Source: Candidatus Gastranaerophilales bacterium
Lineage (GTDB): Bacteria > Cyanobacteriota > Vampirovibrionia > Gastranaerophilales > Gastranaerophilaceae
Reading direction: 5' to 3'
NCBI GenBank assembly: GCA_944323995.1
Contig: CALUUN010000008.1
Location: 1 to 58,771 of the forward strand
DNA: 58,771 nucleotides
This document shows, piece after piece, positions 47,837 to 56,502 of the stretch. The notes beneath the pieces are model-generated. The model did not search any database. It was not told where the DNA came from and saw nothing but the letters and a program-made list of their open reading frames with translations. Both the position numbers and the translations under genes were made by a program. Positions within the stretch are counted from its first letter, which is position 1; every line of letters starts with the position of its first letter.

Positions 47837-48713
47837 ATGGTTAAAAATTCAAGCTATGACATTACTTTGAGTGGGGGGGGGGGGCTGTAAATCAGCGTCT
47901 TATCTGAATAATTCCCCCGTTAAACATTCGCCGCACTTTTCCGGACAAAATTTCAAAGATTTTGACAAATTAAATCTCGCAAATTATTACGCATCCGCAG
48001 CCTACGCTTTTACTCTCGCCGAAGTATTGATAACAATCGGCGTAATCGGTATTGTCGCTGCAATTGCTATTCCGTCGTTGATTAATCATTATAACGACAA
48101 GGTGCTTGAAACCAGATATCAGCGCTCAAAAAATATACTCATCAACGGCTACAAGTTAATGATGTCAAAAGAGCAGGTCTTTGACATGAAAGATTTGTCA
48201 GTAATGAAATGCGGGCAGGATATTGATTGTATAATAAATGCTCATAAAGAAGTATTTAAAATGATGCGTGACTCATCAAGCCCTGATATATCGGAAGCAT
48301 TTGCGAGTGATTATACAATACCCGGAGAGCCGGAAAAACAAGACTTTTCAAGTATGGCGTCACAAATGCCTACATTCCAAACAACTGACGGTATGTCTTA
48401 CATGGGAATGCCTCAACAAGACGGTTCAATGATACTTTATGCGGACTTGAACGGCAAAAACAAACCAAATACAGCAGGTGAAGATTTCTTTATATTTTCG
48501 GTATCAGGTAACGGAGTCTTTACAGACATGACAAGCATGGCGATACCTGAACCTCCACCTGAAGAACTTATAGATTGTATCAATGACAGCCGTAAATGCC
48601 TTACGGAGGAACAATGTATGGCTGCCGAGAAATATGTACCGGGAACTCCTCATGGCGGGCCAGGAGGTTGTTACACATGGAATTGGGCAGGCTGTGTTGA
48701 CTATTGCCGTTGA
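47837..48713 (+). CDS. Phase-variable type IV prepilin-like protein (prepilin 3), frame currently off
   Basis: Translation from ATG 47837 (good GGAGGAA site) reads MVKNSSYDITLS, enters a 12-G tract and stops after 17 codons. With 11 or 14 G the same start would continue without a break into CKSASYLNNSP... and the prepilin segment FTLAEVLITIGVIGIVAAIAIP, giving about 292 residues. The only alternative start in the pilin frame, GTG at 47871, is at the tract edge and lacks a ribosome site. The leader before the alanine-phenylalanine cleavage point would be 57 residues, far longer than normal. The C-terminus has six or more cysteines. Confidence 0.8.
47873..47884. repeat. Poly-G tract of 12, contingency repeat
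   Basis: Twelve consecutive G in an AT-rich genome, nine codons or so into a well-signalled gene, is the hallmark of slipped-strand phase variation. No other G or C run of this length occurs in the window. Confidence 0.85.
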
Positions 48714-48750
48714 TATAATACTTTTATTGCAAGAGCATATAAGATCAACA

Positions 48751-48779
48751 AAAAAGCCGGTATTGAAACCGGCTTTTTG
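48751..48779. terminator. Bidirectional terminator, prepilin 3 / rpsI
   Basis: AAAAAGCCGGT pairs with ACCGGCTTTTT around a 5-base loop (ATTGA). It is related to the stems at 1221 and 1919. Confidence 0.85.
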
Positions 48780-48784
48780 AAATA

Positions 48785-49180
48785 TTAACGTTTTGAGAAT
48801 TGGAAACGTTTTCTTGCGCGTTTACGGCCGTATTTTTTACGTTCTTTAACACGCGGGTCACGTGTCAGCAAACCTTCAAGTCTTAATACGTTTCTGTATT
48901 CTTCGTTAGATTTTACGAGCGCTCTTGCAATACCGTGTCTGATTGCACCGCATTGTGCAACAACGCCGCCGCCTACTGCTTTTACTCTGACATCATATTT
49001 ATCCTGATTGTCAGTCAAAACAAGCGGTCTGTAAACTAACATTTCAATGGCAGGTCTGTTTCCGATATAATCCGTTAATTTTTTACCGTTAACAAATATT
49101 CTGCCTTTGCCTTTAACCAATTTTACAACTGCGATAGAGGTCTTTCTGCGTCCTGTAGCCATAATTTCTTTATCAGCCAT
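48785..49180 (-). CDS. rpsI: Ribosomal protein S9
   Basis: The 131-aa protein shows ATGRRKTSIAVVKLVKGKGRIFVNGK, GGGVVAQCGAIRHGIARAL and the basic C-terminus RKKYGRKRARKRFQFSKR that reaches the P-site tRNA. It is the last gene of the ribosomal operon and overlaps rplM by one base. Confidence 0.97.
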   Translation of the reverse strand: MADKEIMATGRRKTSIAVVKLVKGKGRIFVNGKKLTDYIGNRPAIEMLVYRPLVLTDNQDKYDVRVKAVGGGVVAQCGAIRHGIARALVKSNEEYRNVLRLEGLLTRDPRVKERKKYGRKRARKRFQFSKR

Positions 49181-49617
49181 TATTTAACCTCCTTTTCTAA
49201 TACAATTGGTTTTTGAGCAGCGTGCGGATGTTCAGGGCCGTTGTATACTTTCAATTTTGTAAATTGAGTATCGCCCAGAGTGTTATGCTGAAGCATACCT
49301 TTTACTGCTTTTTCAATCAATTTTCTTGCATCTTTTTCGCGTACTTCTTTAACGCTTGCAGCCTTCAAGCCGCCCGGATAACCGGTGTGATGATAATAAA
49401 TTTTATCGGTTTCTTTATTTCCTGAAACAACAACCTTGTCAGCGTTAATAACGATTACAAAATCGCCTGTATCAACATTGGGAGTGTATTCAGGTTTGTT
49501 TTTGCCTCTGAGGATGTTAGCAATTCTGGTAGCTAATCTGCCGAGGATTTCGCCTTCGGCATCAATCAAATACCATTTTCTTTCAACTTCAAGAGGTTTT
49601 GCTGAATATGTTTTCAT
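49180..49617 (-). CDS. rplM: Ribosomal protein L13
   Basis: The 145-aa protein has [35 protein letters not shown] and the motif [22 protein letters not shown] with [10 protein letters not shown], as in all bacterial L13. It forms the standard rplM-rpsI pair, with GGAGATAAAGC before the ATG. Confidence 0.97.
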   Translation of the reverse strand: MKTYSAKPLEVERKWYLIDAEGEILGRLATRIANILRGKNKPEYTPNVDTGDFVIVINADKVVVSGNKETDKIYYHHTGYPGGLKAASVKEVREKDARKLIEKAVKGMLQHNTLGDTQFTKLKVYNGPEHPHAAQKPIVLEKEVK

Positions 49618-49632
49618 GCTTTATCTCCATTT

Positions 49633-50427
49633 TTAATACGTTACTTCTTTTAGTGTCAATCCGTACGGACTGACGTTTTGACCGGCTTTTGAGCGGTCTT
49701 TTGCTTCCAGAACATATTTCATGTGCTCCGGAGGCAGGTTGTGCCCTTCTATTTCTAAAAGGGTTCCGACAATGGCTCTTACCATATTGTAAAGGAATCT
49801 GTTTCCCGTAATATCAATAATCACCCTGTCGCCGGCCTTGCGGCATTTTGCCTCATAGATAAAACAAACTTTGCTCGGGTTCAGCGTTCCGGAACTTTTG
49901 AAACTTGAAAAATCATGTTCACCTTTAATATAGTCCAATGCTTTTTGCATTCTTTCCATATCAATATCATACTTAATCCTCATTAAATCTCCGTCAAAAG
50001 CGTTTTTACATTTGCGGTTAACAAATTCGTAAACATAATGACGTTTTTTTGCCGATTTTTGAGCATGAAATTTCGGGTCAACTTCTTTCAGGTTACTAAC
50101 AGAAATGTCAGGCGGCAAAATTTCATTTAATGAGTAGATAAACTTTGAAGCAACAACAGGTTTATCGCAATCAAAATGAACCACTTGCCCGACGGAATTT
50201 ACGCCTCTGTCAGTTCTTCCGGAGAAGAATGTTTTAACCGGCCGGTTATTATTTGAATAACCCGTGAAGCCGCCGCTTTTTCCGCTTTGAGCTTCACATG
50301 GGTTACTGCATTTTATCAATGTACCGAGTGCTTTTTCAAGTTCGCCCTGTATAGTCGGCTTATCGGCCTGAAGCTGGCTTCCGGCATAATTTTTACCGAT
50401 ATACTGAACCTGAAGGGCATAACGCAT
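49633..50427 (-). CDS. truA: tRNA pseudouridine synthase A
   Basis: The 264-aa enzyme modifies U38-U40 in tRNA anticodon arms. The catalytic aspartate is in FSGRTDRGVNSVGQVVHFD. Other signatures are YIGKNYAGSQLQADKPTIQGELEKAL and GNRFLYNMVRAIVGTLLEIE. About 25 extra residues (CSNPCEAQSGKSGGFTGYSNNNRPVKT) sit between the N-terminal strand and the catalytic motif. The truA position between rplQ and rplM is that of Cyanobacteria and Firmicutes. Confidence 0.94.
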   Translation of the reverse strand: MRYALQVQYIGKNYAGSQLQADKPTIQGELEKALGTLIKCSNPCEAQSGKSGGFTGYSNNNRPVKTFFSGRTDRGVNSVGQVVHFDCDKPVVASKFIYSLNEILPPDISVSNLKEVDPKFHAQKSAKKRHYVYEFVNRKCKNAFDGDLMRIKYDIDMERMQKALDYIKGEHDFSSFKSSGTLNPSKVCFIYEAKCRKAGDRVIIDITGNRFLYNMVRAIVGTLLEIEGHNLPPEHMKYVLEAKDRSKAGQNVSPYGLTLKEVTY

Positions 50428-50430
50428 AGG

Positions 50431-50859
50431 TTATACCAGTTGGATTAATGCCATTTCAGAAGCATCTCCGCGTCTGGGCGGCAAGCGGTAAATTCTTGTA
50501 TAACCGCCTTCACGGTTAGAATATTTTTTACCGATTACTACGAACAGTTTTCTCAAAACTGTTTCCGCTGCCAGCTTTTTATCTGCCTGAGGTGCGTCAA
50601 AAACTTCGCCGGTTGCAAGATCCATATATTTTCCCGTTTCTTTGTCGAAAATATATTTTGCTGCCTGACGACGGCTGTTTAAGTCACCTTTTTTAGCAAA
50701 AGTGATAATCTCTTCAGCGTAGGGTCTCAGAGCCTTTGCTCTTGCCATAGTTGTTTTGATTTCACCATGCATAAAAAGCTCGGTCGCTAAAGAACGCAAC
50801 AAGGCATCTCTCTGGTCTTGTGCTTTTGATAGCGTATGTTTTTTTGTTTGGTGTCTCAT
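50431..50859 (-). CDS. rplQ: Ribosomal protein L17
   Basis: The 142-aa protein starts MRHQTKKHTLSKAQDQRDALLRSLATELFMHGEIKTTMARAKAL, the L17 core. A family-typical C-terminus YTRIYRLPPRRGDASEMALIQL follows. A short insertion (FDKETGKYMDLATGEVFDAPQADK) makes it longer than E. coli L17 in the middle. It follows rpoA in the alpha operon. Confidence 0.96.
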   Translation of the reverse strand: MRHQTKKHTLSKAQDQRDALLRSLATELFMHGEIKTTMARAKALRPYAEEIITFAKKGDLNSRRQAAKYIFDKETGKYMDLATGEVFDAPQADKKLAAETVLRKLFVVIGKKYSNREGGYTRIYRLPPRRGDASEMALIQLV

Positions 50860-50888
50860 TTTTATTTTCCTTTATATTAATACTAAAA

Positions 50889-51857
50889 TTATCCGATTTC
50901 TTCTTCAAACTCGGGGTTCGGAGCTAATTCCAAACCGAAGTGGTGAAGTCTTTCGATTACTTCGTCAGAAGATTTTTTACCGAAGTTTTTAATGTTCAAC
51001 AGGTCATGTTCAGATTTTTTCAACAATTCAGCCATAGAATTGATGCTTGCTCTTTTGAGGCAGTTATATGCTCTGACAGACAATTCCAATTCTTCAATAG
51101 TCATTGAAGGAACATTAGAATCTTCTTCTTCGGCTTCTTCAATTTGAGCAGCAGGTGTAATTACCGGCTGACCCGTAATTGAAGCGATTTGCATAAAGTG
51201 GTCAATCAAAAGATTTGATGCCTGACTTAATGCGGTTGTAACGTCGATTGATCCGTTTGACCAGATTTCGATAGTCAATTTGTCAAAGTCAATCATATCG
51301 CCTACACGTGTATTTTCAACATTGTAGCTTACGCGTTTGATAGGCATAAATGTTGCATCAATAGGCAATACGTCGATTGAAACGCCCTTTGAATCTCTGG
51401 GAACATCATTTGCAACATAGCCTTTGCCGGTTTCCACGATTACATCGGCGTGGAAAGAACCACCGTCTGCTACGGTACAAATTAACCAGTCAGGGTTAAC
51501 AACCTTGACTCCTGCAGGCAACTGAATATCGCTTGCAAGAACCGGTCCCGGACGGTCAACATCTATTCTTAAGTGTTGAGCTTCTTTAGAATCAGTTTTA
51601 ACAACCAGACCTTTGAGGTTAAGCATTACGTCGATAACATCTTCCAGAACACCCGGAATTGCGGTATATTCGTGAGTAATACCTTCAATTCTTGCAGATG
51701 TAACTGCCGTACCTTCAAGACTTGATAATAATACACGTCTTAAAGAGTTACCGATTGTAGTACCAAAGCCTCTTTCCAACGGCTCAATTACAAATTTACC
51801 GTACTGTGAACCGTCTGAACTTGTTGTTGTATTAACGCATTTAATTTTTAATTCCAT
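50889..51857 (-). CDS. rpoA: RNA polymerase alpha subunit
   Basis: The 322-aa subunit dimerises to nucleate RNA polymerase assembly. The N-terminal domain shows GFGTTIGNSLRRVLLSSLEGTAVTSARIEGITHEYTAIPGV, and the C-terminal domain (about residues 250-322) has the helix set LSVRAYNCLKRASINSMAELLKKSEHDLLNIKNFGKKSSDEV that contacts UP elements and activators. Confidence 0.98.
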   Translation of the reverse strand: MELKIKCVNTTTSSDGSQYGKFVIEPLERGFGTTIGNSLRRVLLSSLEGTAVTSARIEGITHEYTAIPGVLEDVIDVMLNLKGLVVKTDSKEAQHLRIDVDRPGPVLASDIQLPAGVKVVNPDWLICTVADGGSFHADVIVETGKGYVANDVPRDSKGVSIDVLPIDATFMPIKRVSYNVENTRVGDMIDFDKLTIEIWSNGSIDVTTALSQASNLLIDHFMQIASITGQPVITPAAQIEEAEEEDSNVPSMTIEELELSVRAYNCLKRASINSMAELLKKSEHDLLNIKNFGKKSSDEVIERLHHFGLELAPNPEFEEEIG

Positions 51858-51932
51858 TTGTTTTCTCCTAGTTTTATAATAACTATTTTCGGATTTCTCC
51901 GTAAGTGGATTTTTGCCCGCGTGCGAGCTCTA

Positions 51933-52535
51933 CTACTTAGAATAGTATTCAATTACAAGATGTTCTTTAATTTCGGGATCAAGTTCTTCTCTTTCCGGAA
52001 TTCTGTCGAACGTTACTTTTAAGGCATCTTTATCAATGGTCATCCATGCCGGAGCACAAGCCATATCAATCATCGCCAATACATTTTTCAAATATTGTGA
52101 GCTTCTTGCCTTAACGGTAACAACGTCACCCGGTTTTACCAGATATGACGGAATATCAACTTTTTTGCCGTTTACAAGAACATGACCGTGGTTAACGATT
52201 TGTCTTGTTTGTTTGCGTGTAATGCCGAAACCTGCTCTGAACAATACGTTGTCCAATCTTGATTCAAGAAGCTGTAACAAAATAGTACCTGTTACGCCTT
52301 TTCTTCTTGCGGCTTCGTTATAGTATTTTGCAAATTGTTTTTCGCTTACCAGATATGTAAGTCTGATTTTTTGTTTTTCGTTCAAGTGAATTGCATATTC
52401 AGAAAGTTTTTTTCTGACTGCGCCGTGCTGACCTGAAGCACTTTGTCTCATAGAAGATGTTAATTTTCTGTTAGACAAATCTTTTACACCGTAGTTACGG
52501 AATAATTTGTTTGTAGGTCCTGTGTATCTTGCCAT
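51933..52535 (-). CDS. rpsD: Ribosomal protein S4
   Basis: The start at 52535 is preferred because AAGGAGAAAAA lies just before it. The 200-aa protein is the zinc-free S4 type and carries the S4 RNA-binding domain LLESRLDNVLFRAGFGITRKQTRQIVNHGHVLVNGK. In many bacteria S4 is a translational repressor of this operon. Its place between rpsK and rpoA is the common bacterial order and differs from most Cyanobacteria, where rpsD is elsewhere. Confidence 0.96.
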   Translation of the reverse strand: MARYTGPTNKLFRNYGVKDLSNRKLTSSMRQSASGQHGAVRKKLSEYAIHLNEKQKIRLTYLVSEKQFAKYYNEAARRKGVTGTILLQLLESRLDNVLFRAGFGITRKQTRQIVNHGHVLVNGKKVDIPSYLVKPGDVVTVKARSSQYLKNVLAMIDMACAPAWMTIDKDALKVTFDRIPEREELDPEIKEHLVIEYYSK

Positions 52536-52652
52536 TTTTTCTCCTTTTCTTTTGCGGGGCATCTATGGTTTGCTTTTTGGCTTTAAGCAAGCCCCCGCGA
52601 TTGTACATTTTATCAGCGTTTATAATGCGTTCACACGCATCTTGGCAGAATA

Positions 52653-53039
52653 TTATACTCTGCGTTTTTTAGGCGGTCTGCAGCCGTTGTGCGGGATAGG
52701 TGTTACGTCTTTAATCAACGTAATTTCCAAACCTGCAGCCTGAATCGCTCTGATTGCGGTTTCACGGCCTGAGCCCGGTCCTTTGATGTGTACTTCAACT
52801 TTTTTCATACCCTGGTCAATAGATTTTTTAGCTACAAGTTCAGCTGCTGATTGAGCTGCAAAAGGAGTTCCTTTTCTTGCGCCTTTAAAACCTGTGGCAC
52901 CTGCTGTTGCCCAGGCAATAGCATTACCCTGAGTATCAGTAGAAGTTACGATTGTATTGTTGAAGGTTGATTGAATATGAACAACCCCTTGCAATACATT
53001 TTTCTTTTCTTTTTTCTTTGTTTTTACTGGTCTTGCCAT
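52653..53039 (-). CDS. rpsK: Ribosomal protein S11
   Basis: The 128-aa protein has [49 protein letters not shown] and the C-terminal [16 protein letters not shown], the invariant ends of S11. About 110 bases separate it from rpsD. Confidence 0.98.
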   Translation of the reverse strand: MARPVKTKKKEKKNVLQGVVHIQSTFNNTIVTSTDTQGNAIAWATAGATGFKGARKGTPFAAQSAAELVAKKSIDQGMKKVEVHIKGPGSGRETAIRAIQAAGLEITLIKDVTPIPHNGCRPPKKRRV

Positions 53040-53163
53040 TTTAATTATCCTTTACTTTGTTACTTTACTTATTTAAGTTTTTCCGGATTATAGTTTTTCA
53101 AAAACAAACATTACTGCTTTTGTTTTTGCCGGCCTTTGTTAGCATACACTCACTTAAAATCCG

Positions 53164-53529
53164 TTATTTTTTCTTGGCAACTGCGCCGTTTTTCTTGCCG
53201 CGGCGTGTTCTTGCGTTGGTTTTGGTTCTCTGGCCTCTTACGGGAAGATTGCGTTTGTGGCGCAAACCTCTGTACGAACCGATTTCCTGAAGGCGTTTGA
53301 TGTGCATTGTAACTTCACGTCTTAAGTCACCTTCAATGTGGTAGTTTGCTAATTCGTTACGAAGATTTTTGATATCTTCTTCTGTCAAATCATCTGTTCT
53401 TAAATCAGGTGATATTTTTGTAGCTTCAAGAATTTTTGCACTTCTTGTGGGGCCTATACCGTAGATATAGGTTAATGCTACTATCATTCTTTTGTTACGA
53501 GGTAAATCTACCCCTGCTAGTCTTGCCAT
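53164..53529 (-). CDS. rpsM: Ribosomal protein S13
   Basis: The 121-aa protein starts [34 protein letters not shown] and ends with the basic tail [20 protein letters not shown], both S13 hallmarks. AAAGGAG precedes its start. A long 207-base gap lies upstream toward rpmJ. Confidence 0.97.
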   Translation of the reverse strand: MARLAGVDLPRNKRMIVALTYIYGIGPTRSAKILEATKISPDLRTDDLTEEDIKNLRNELANYHIEGDLRREVTMHIKRLQEIGSYRGLRHKRNLPVRGQRTKTNARTRRGKKNGAVAKKK

Positions 53530-53736
53530 TTAATTTTCTCCTTTTCTTGGCTTTTGGCGGAATTGAAATTTCATTGCGGGCTTAATTCTGATAAAACCGG
53601 CACTTTATTTTGTCCGCCCCTGTTGTTAGATTTTTTTGGGTAAGAGGCTTAAATACTTCCTCTCCACCTGCTGATACCCGCAGGTTCGGCTGCATATCAG
53701 GTTATTGCTCCGGAGCTGTACTCGCTCAGGAAAGCC
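53530..53736 (-). other. Long structured leader between rpmJ and rpsM
   Basis: These 207 bases have no coding potential but several stems on the minus strand: CCTGC-GGGTATCA-GCAGG near 53660-53680, and AGAGG with CCTCT around AAGTATTTAAG. Being inside a ribosomal operon, it is a candidate protein-binding autoregulatory leader, for example for S4 or S13. No known leader class was matched by eye. Confidence 0.45.
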
Positions 53737-53850
53737 TTAACCCTGACGCTGTTTGTGTTTCGGGTTTTCGCAAATTACTGCGATTCTTCCTTTTCTTTTA
53801 ATACATTTGCATTTGTCGCAAATCTTTTTTACTGATGATCTTACTTTCAT
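53737..53850 (-). CDS. rpmJ: Ribosomal protein L36
   Basis: This 37-aa gene is short and easily missed. The translation begins [20 protein letters not shown] and ends NPKHKQRQG. It carries the CxxC...C...H zinc set (C11, C14, C27, H32) of the zinc-binding L36. The order infA-rpmJ-rpsM is the standard one. Confidence 0.97.
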   Translation of the reverse strand: MKVRSSVKKICDKCKCIKRKGRIAVICENPKHKQRQG

Positions 53851-53884
53851 TTTGTTTTCCTTTATATAGTTTATGTGAGATGTT

Positions 53885-54100
53885 TTACTTTAATCTGAAG
53901 GTTATACGGCCACGGGATAAATCATAAGGGGTCATTTCGACCTTTACTCTGTCACCGGGAAGAATTCTTATAAAATTCTTTCTGATTTTACCCGAGATGT
54001 GAGCCAGAATTTCATGGTCGTTTTCGAGTTTTACCCTGAACATGGCATTCGGCATCGCCTCAAGTATAGTACCTTCTAGTTCTATTACGTCTTTTGACAT
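53885..54100 (-). CDS. infA: Translation initiation factor IF-1
   Basis: The start at 54100 (71 aa) is preferred over 54136 because TGAGGA lies before it. The product has [48 protein letters not shown], the complete IF-1 OB fold. It leads the ribosomal operon transcribed toward rpsI. Confidence 0.97.
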   Translation of the reverse strand: MSKDVIELEGTILEAMPNAMFRVKLENDHEILAHISGKIRKNFIRILPGDRVKVEMTPYDLSRGRITFRLK

Positions 54101-54153
54101 ATTTTCCTCATTATTTCGACTGTGAATTAAGGGCACAATAACCCATATAAAAA

Positions 54154-54181
54154 ATTATATTTGCAAAATATTTGTTTGCAA
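54154..54181 (-). promoter_or_regulatory. Promoter of the infA-rpsI ribosomal operon
   Basis: On the minus strand TTGCAA (54181-54176) and TATAAT (54159-54154) are 16 bp apart. This places the transcript start about 45 bases before infA. Confidence 0.72.
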
Positions 54182-54272
54182 GCAGTATTATTGAATTTGC
54201 ATGATAATTTTAATCACAAATTTAAGATTGTTTTTTTAATAATGGCATTCTTTCAATAAAATTAAGTATATG

Positions 54273-54307
54273 AAAAAGTCGGATTTTATAGAACTTTCCG
54301 ACTTTTT
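54273..54307. terminator. Orphan terminator in the infA / 54502 gap
   Basis: AAAAAGTCGG (54273-54282) pairs with CCGACTTTTT (54298-54307) around a 15-base loop. Neither neighbouring gene ends here, since both are transcribed away from the gap. A short unannotated transcript in the gap is possible. The rest of 54182-54460 is very AT-rich and shows no gene. Confidence 0.6.
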
Positions 54308-54501
54308 GTAAATTTTTCTTAATAATTTTAATTATTTTATTTTTATTTAAACAATTAACTTGTGAACATGTTACAATATCCGAGCTTTTGGATTTTAAGC
54401 TGTAAATATTAACTTTTTTTACAAAATCAATATTTTTTGAAATCGTACGGGAATAAAATACTTATATACTATAGAAGAGTATAAAAAACCGGAGCGAAAT
54501 T

Positions 54502-54870
54502 ATGGCTGAAAAGATAACCAGCATAGAGGATTTGGAACAAATGAGGGCTGCGGCGGCGGCACAAGGGACTACTATTCCGAACTATAACGAATGGAGTCAG
54601 ATACTTTCGGATCTGGAGGAAGCCGGAGTGCAGTCGACCGGATCGTTTTCGGGCGATAAGGCTTTGCGTGACGAAATTCAAAGAACGGTGGAACAATATA
54701 TAGAGCAGACAAAAGTTGAACAGGCACAGCAGCAACAGCAAATGCAGCAGGAACAGCCGCAAAACATTTCACAAACCGACAATGAACAGGCTTTGAAAGC
54801 TACAATGGCGAACGCAACGAGTTCAACCATAATGGCGGATTACATGAAGTATTATCACATGTTAATGTAG
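54502..54870 (+). CDS. Glutamine-rich small protein, unknown
   Basis: The 122-aa product has no signal peptide. An N-terminal helical part (about residues 1-70, EDLEQMRAAAAAQG...) is followed by a glutamine-rich run (residues about 75-95, QAQQQQQMQQEQPQ) and a short C-terminal helix ADYMKYYHMLM. CCGGAGCG precedes the ATG. Its 3' end overlaps the convergent lepB gene by 9 bases. I recognise no family. Confidence 0.6.
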   Translation: MAEKITSIEDLEQMRAAAAAQGTTIPNYNEWSQILSDLEEAGVQSTGSFSGDKALRDEIQRTVEQYIEQTKVEQAQQQQQMQQEQPQNISQTDNEQALKATMANATSSTIMADYMKYYHMLM

Positions 54871-55497
54871 CGTTTTCATTCTGGTAAAGGGCCAGAACAA
54901 AAACACCGCTTTACCTACGAACCTATCCTGCGGCAGAGTACCCCAGTATCTGCTGTCTTGAGAATTTCCGCGGTTATCGCCCATCATAAAATACTCGCCC
55001 TGAGGGATAATAAATGGCCCGCAATACATAGCCTGCGTGCAGGGTGAATAATCGTAAACGCTTCTCACATAAGGTTCATTAAGCGGTTTGTCGTTTATGT
55101 AAACCGTACCTTTACCCTCTTTATCTATTTTGACTTCCAACTTATCGCCGGGCATTCCGACCACGCGCTTGATGTAGGCAATATCTTTGCAGAAAAATCC
55201 CGTAAGTCTTGAAAACAACTTCCACGGTGTATTTTTCAATTCGGTAAACGGCGGGTAAAAAACCATAATATCGCCGCGTTCAGGGGTTTTGTAAAACCTT
55301 GAGAATCTTTCCACGAAAATTCTGTCGCCTTCAATAAGCGTAGGTTTCATGGAACCCGACGGAATCCAGCGGATTTCGCCTATAAAAAATCTTATAATAA
55401 TAACCATAACCACGACAAAAACAATAGTGTCGACGGTTTCTTTTATAGCGGGCTGATTATTTTTATACCATATTTTAAGTTGTTCTTTAAACATCAT
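54862..55497 (-). CDS. lepB: Signal peptidase I
   Basis: The 211-aa membrane protease removes Sec and Tat signal peptides. A single N-terminal helix (TIVFVVVMVIIIRFFIG) precedes the catalytic serine in IPSGSMKPTL (S49) and the general-base lysine in AYIKRVVGMPGD. GDNRGNSQDSRYWG is box E. It overlaps the polyprenyl synthase gene upstream by 11 bases. Confidence 0.95.
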   Translation of the reverse strand: MMFKEQLKIWYKNNQPAIKETVDTIVFVVVMVIIIRFFIGEIRWIPSGSMKPTLIEGDRIFVERFSRFYKTPERGDIMVFYPPFTELKNTPWKLFSRLTGFFCKDIAYIKRVVGMPGDKLEVKIDKEGKGTVYINDKPLNEPYVRSVYDYSPCTQAMYCGPFIIPQGEYFMMGDNRGNSQDSRYWGTLPQDRFVGKAVFLFWPFTRMKTLH

Positions 55498-56347
55498 TCA
55501 ACAGCTCCAAAAGCTCATACAGTGCGGTTTTATACACACTGTCTTCCAAATCGGAAATACAGTGCTTTGCACAATTAACATAATTATTCAACAAATCTCT
55601 TGTTTTTTCAATACCGTCCGGAAGATTATCGGACAAAATCAATGGCGCGGTATAAATCCCCTCGTCGACATCGCTTGCGGACTTGGATTTGTCTTTGTCA
55701 ATAACATTAAGCAGATCATCTCTTATCTGAAACGCGAGTCCGAAAGTTTCGGCAAACTCTCTTGATTTTTCGTCAAACCCGCCGTCAGCGAGAACTATTG
55801 CAGCATGAAGCGTGCTTACGAACAGGGAGGCTGTTTTTTGGGTTGATTTTTCAATATAAGTTTCAATATCGGTTTTTTTAAACCGGTTAAAATACTGGCA
55901 GACTTCACCTTTGCACATAGTTTTCAAAGCGTCTGCGAAAATATCAATAACCTTTAGCGATGCGATTTTAACAAGTTTTTTCAAAGCCGCACCCAGAAGA
56001 TAATCGCCCGAAATCACCGCAAGCCGGTTATCGAACGTATCATTGAGCGTTTTTTTATTTCTGCGCAGCTTGCTTTCGTCAATAACATCGTCGTGGATTA
56101 AGGAAGCGTTGTGAATAAGTTCAACCGCCGCAAAAAGTTCATAATGAACCGGCAGAAGATACATTTTTGAAGCACGCATATAAAGTATTGAAAAAAGCGA
56201 CCTGATACGCTTTGAAGGCGCCTGCAAAAATTCTTCTATTTCTTTTGCCAGCGCGGGATTCAACTCCGTTTCAATCTCTAAATTCTTATTAACCCTCTCA
56301 ATGTCGGCTTTTACGACATCCAAAACCGCCTGATATTTTTCATCCAT
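55487..56347 (-). CDS. Trans-polyprenyl diphosphate synthase
   Basis: The 286-aa enzyme chains isopentenyl units. The first aspartate-rich motif is intact (SLIHDDVIDESKLRR). The second is FQIRDDLLN, where the last aspartate is asparagine. GDYLLGAALKKL and KTASLFVSTLHAA flank the product tunnel. The small size and sequence fit an IspB/GGPP-type synthase. Product length (C20 to C40) cannot be told by eye. It is coupled to lepB. Confidence 0.88.
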   Translation of the reverse strand: MDEKYQAVLDVVKADIERVNKNLEIETELNPALAKEIEEFLQAPSKRIRSLFSILYMRASKMYLLPVHYELFAAVELIHNASLIHDDVIDESKLRRNKKTLNDTFDNRLAVISGDYLLGAALKKLVKIASLKVIDIFADALKTMCKGEVCQYFNRFKKTDIETYIEKSTQKTASLFVSTLHAAIVLADGGFDEKSREFAETFGLAFQIRDDLLNVIDKDKSKSASDVDEGIYTAPLILSDNLPDGIEKTRDLLNNYVNCAKHCISDLEDSVYKTALYELLELLNDV

Positions 56348-56390
56348 ACATTAATGATAGCAGAAAAAGGGAATAAGTAAAGAAGTCGTT

Positions 56391-56470
56391 ATTTAAAAGT
56401 CGTCAAGTTCTTTACTTTTGCTCCGCCCAATAATATGTCATTACGAGGCGGCGCACAGTGCTTCTGCCAG
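56391..56470. repeat. Dispersed palindromic repeat, family A (copy 4, partial)
   Basis: TTTGCTCCGCCCAATAATATGTCATTACGAGGCGGCGCACAGTGC matches the left half of the other family A copies and ends just before the RT promoter. Quoted in parts: CAATAATATGTCATTACGAG is the shared core. Confidence 0.7.
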
Positions 56471-56502
56471 TATGCGTTATGATATAATAAACTCTTGAAC
56501 AA

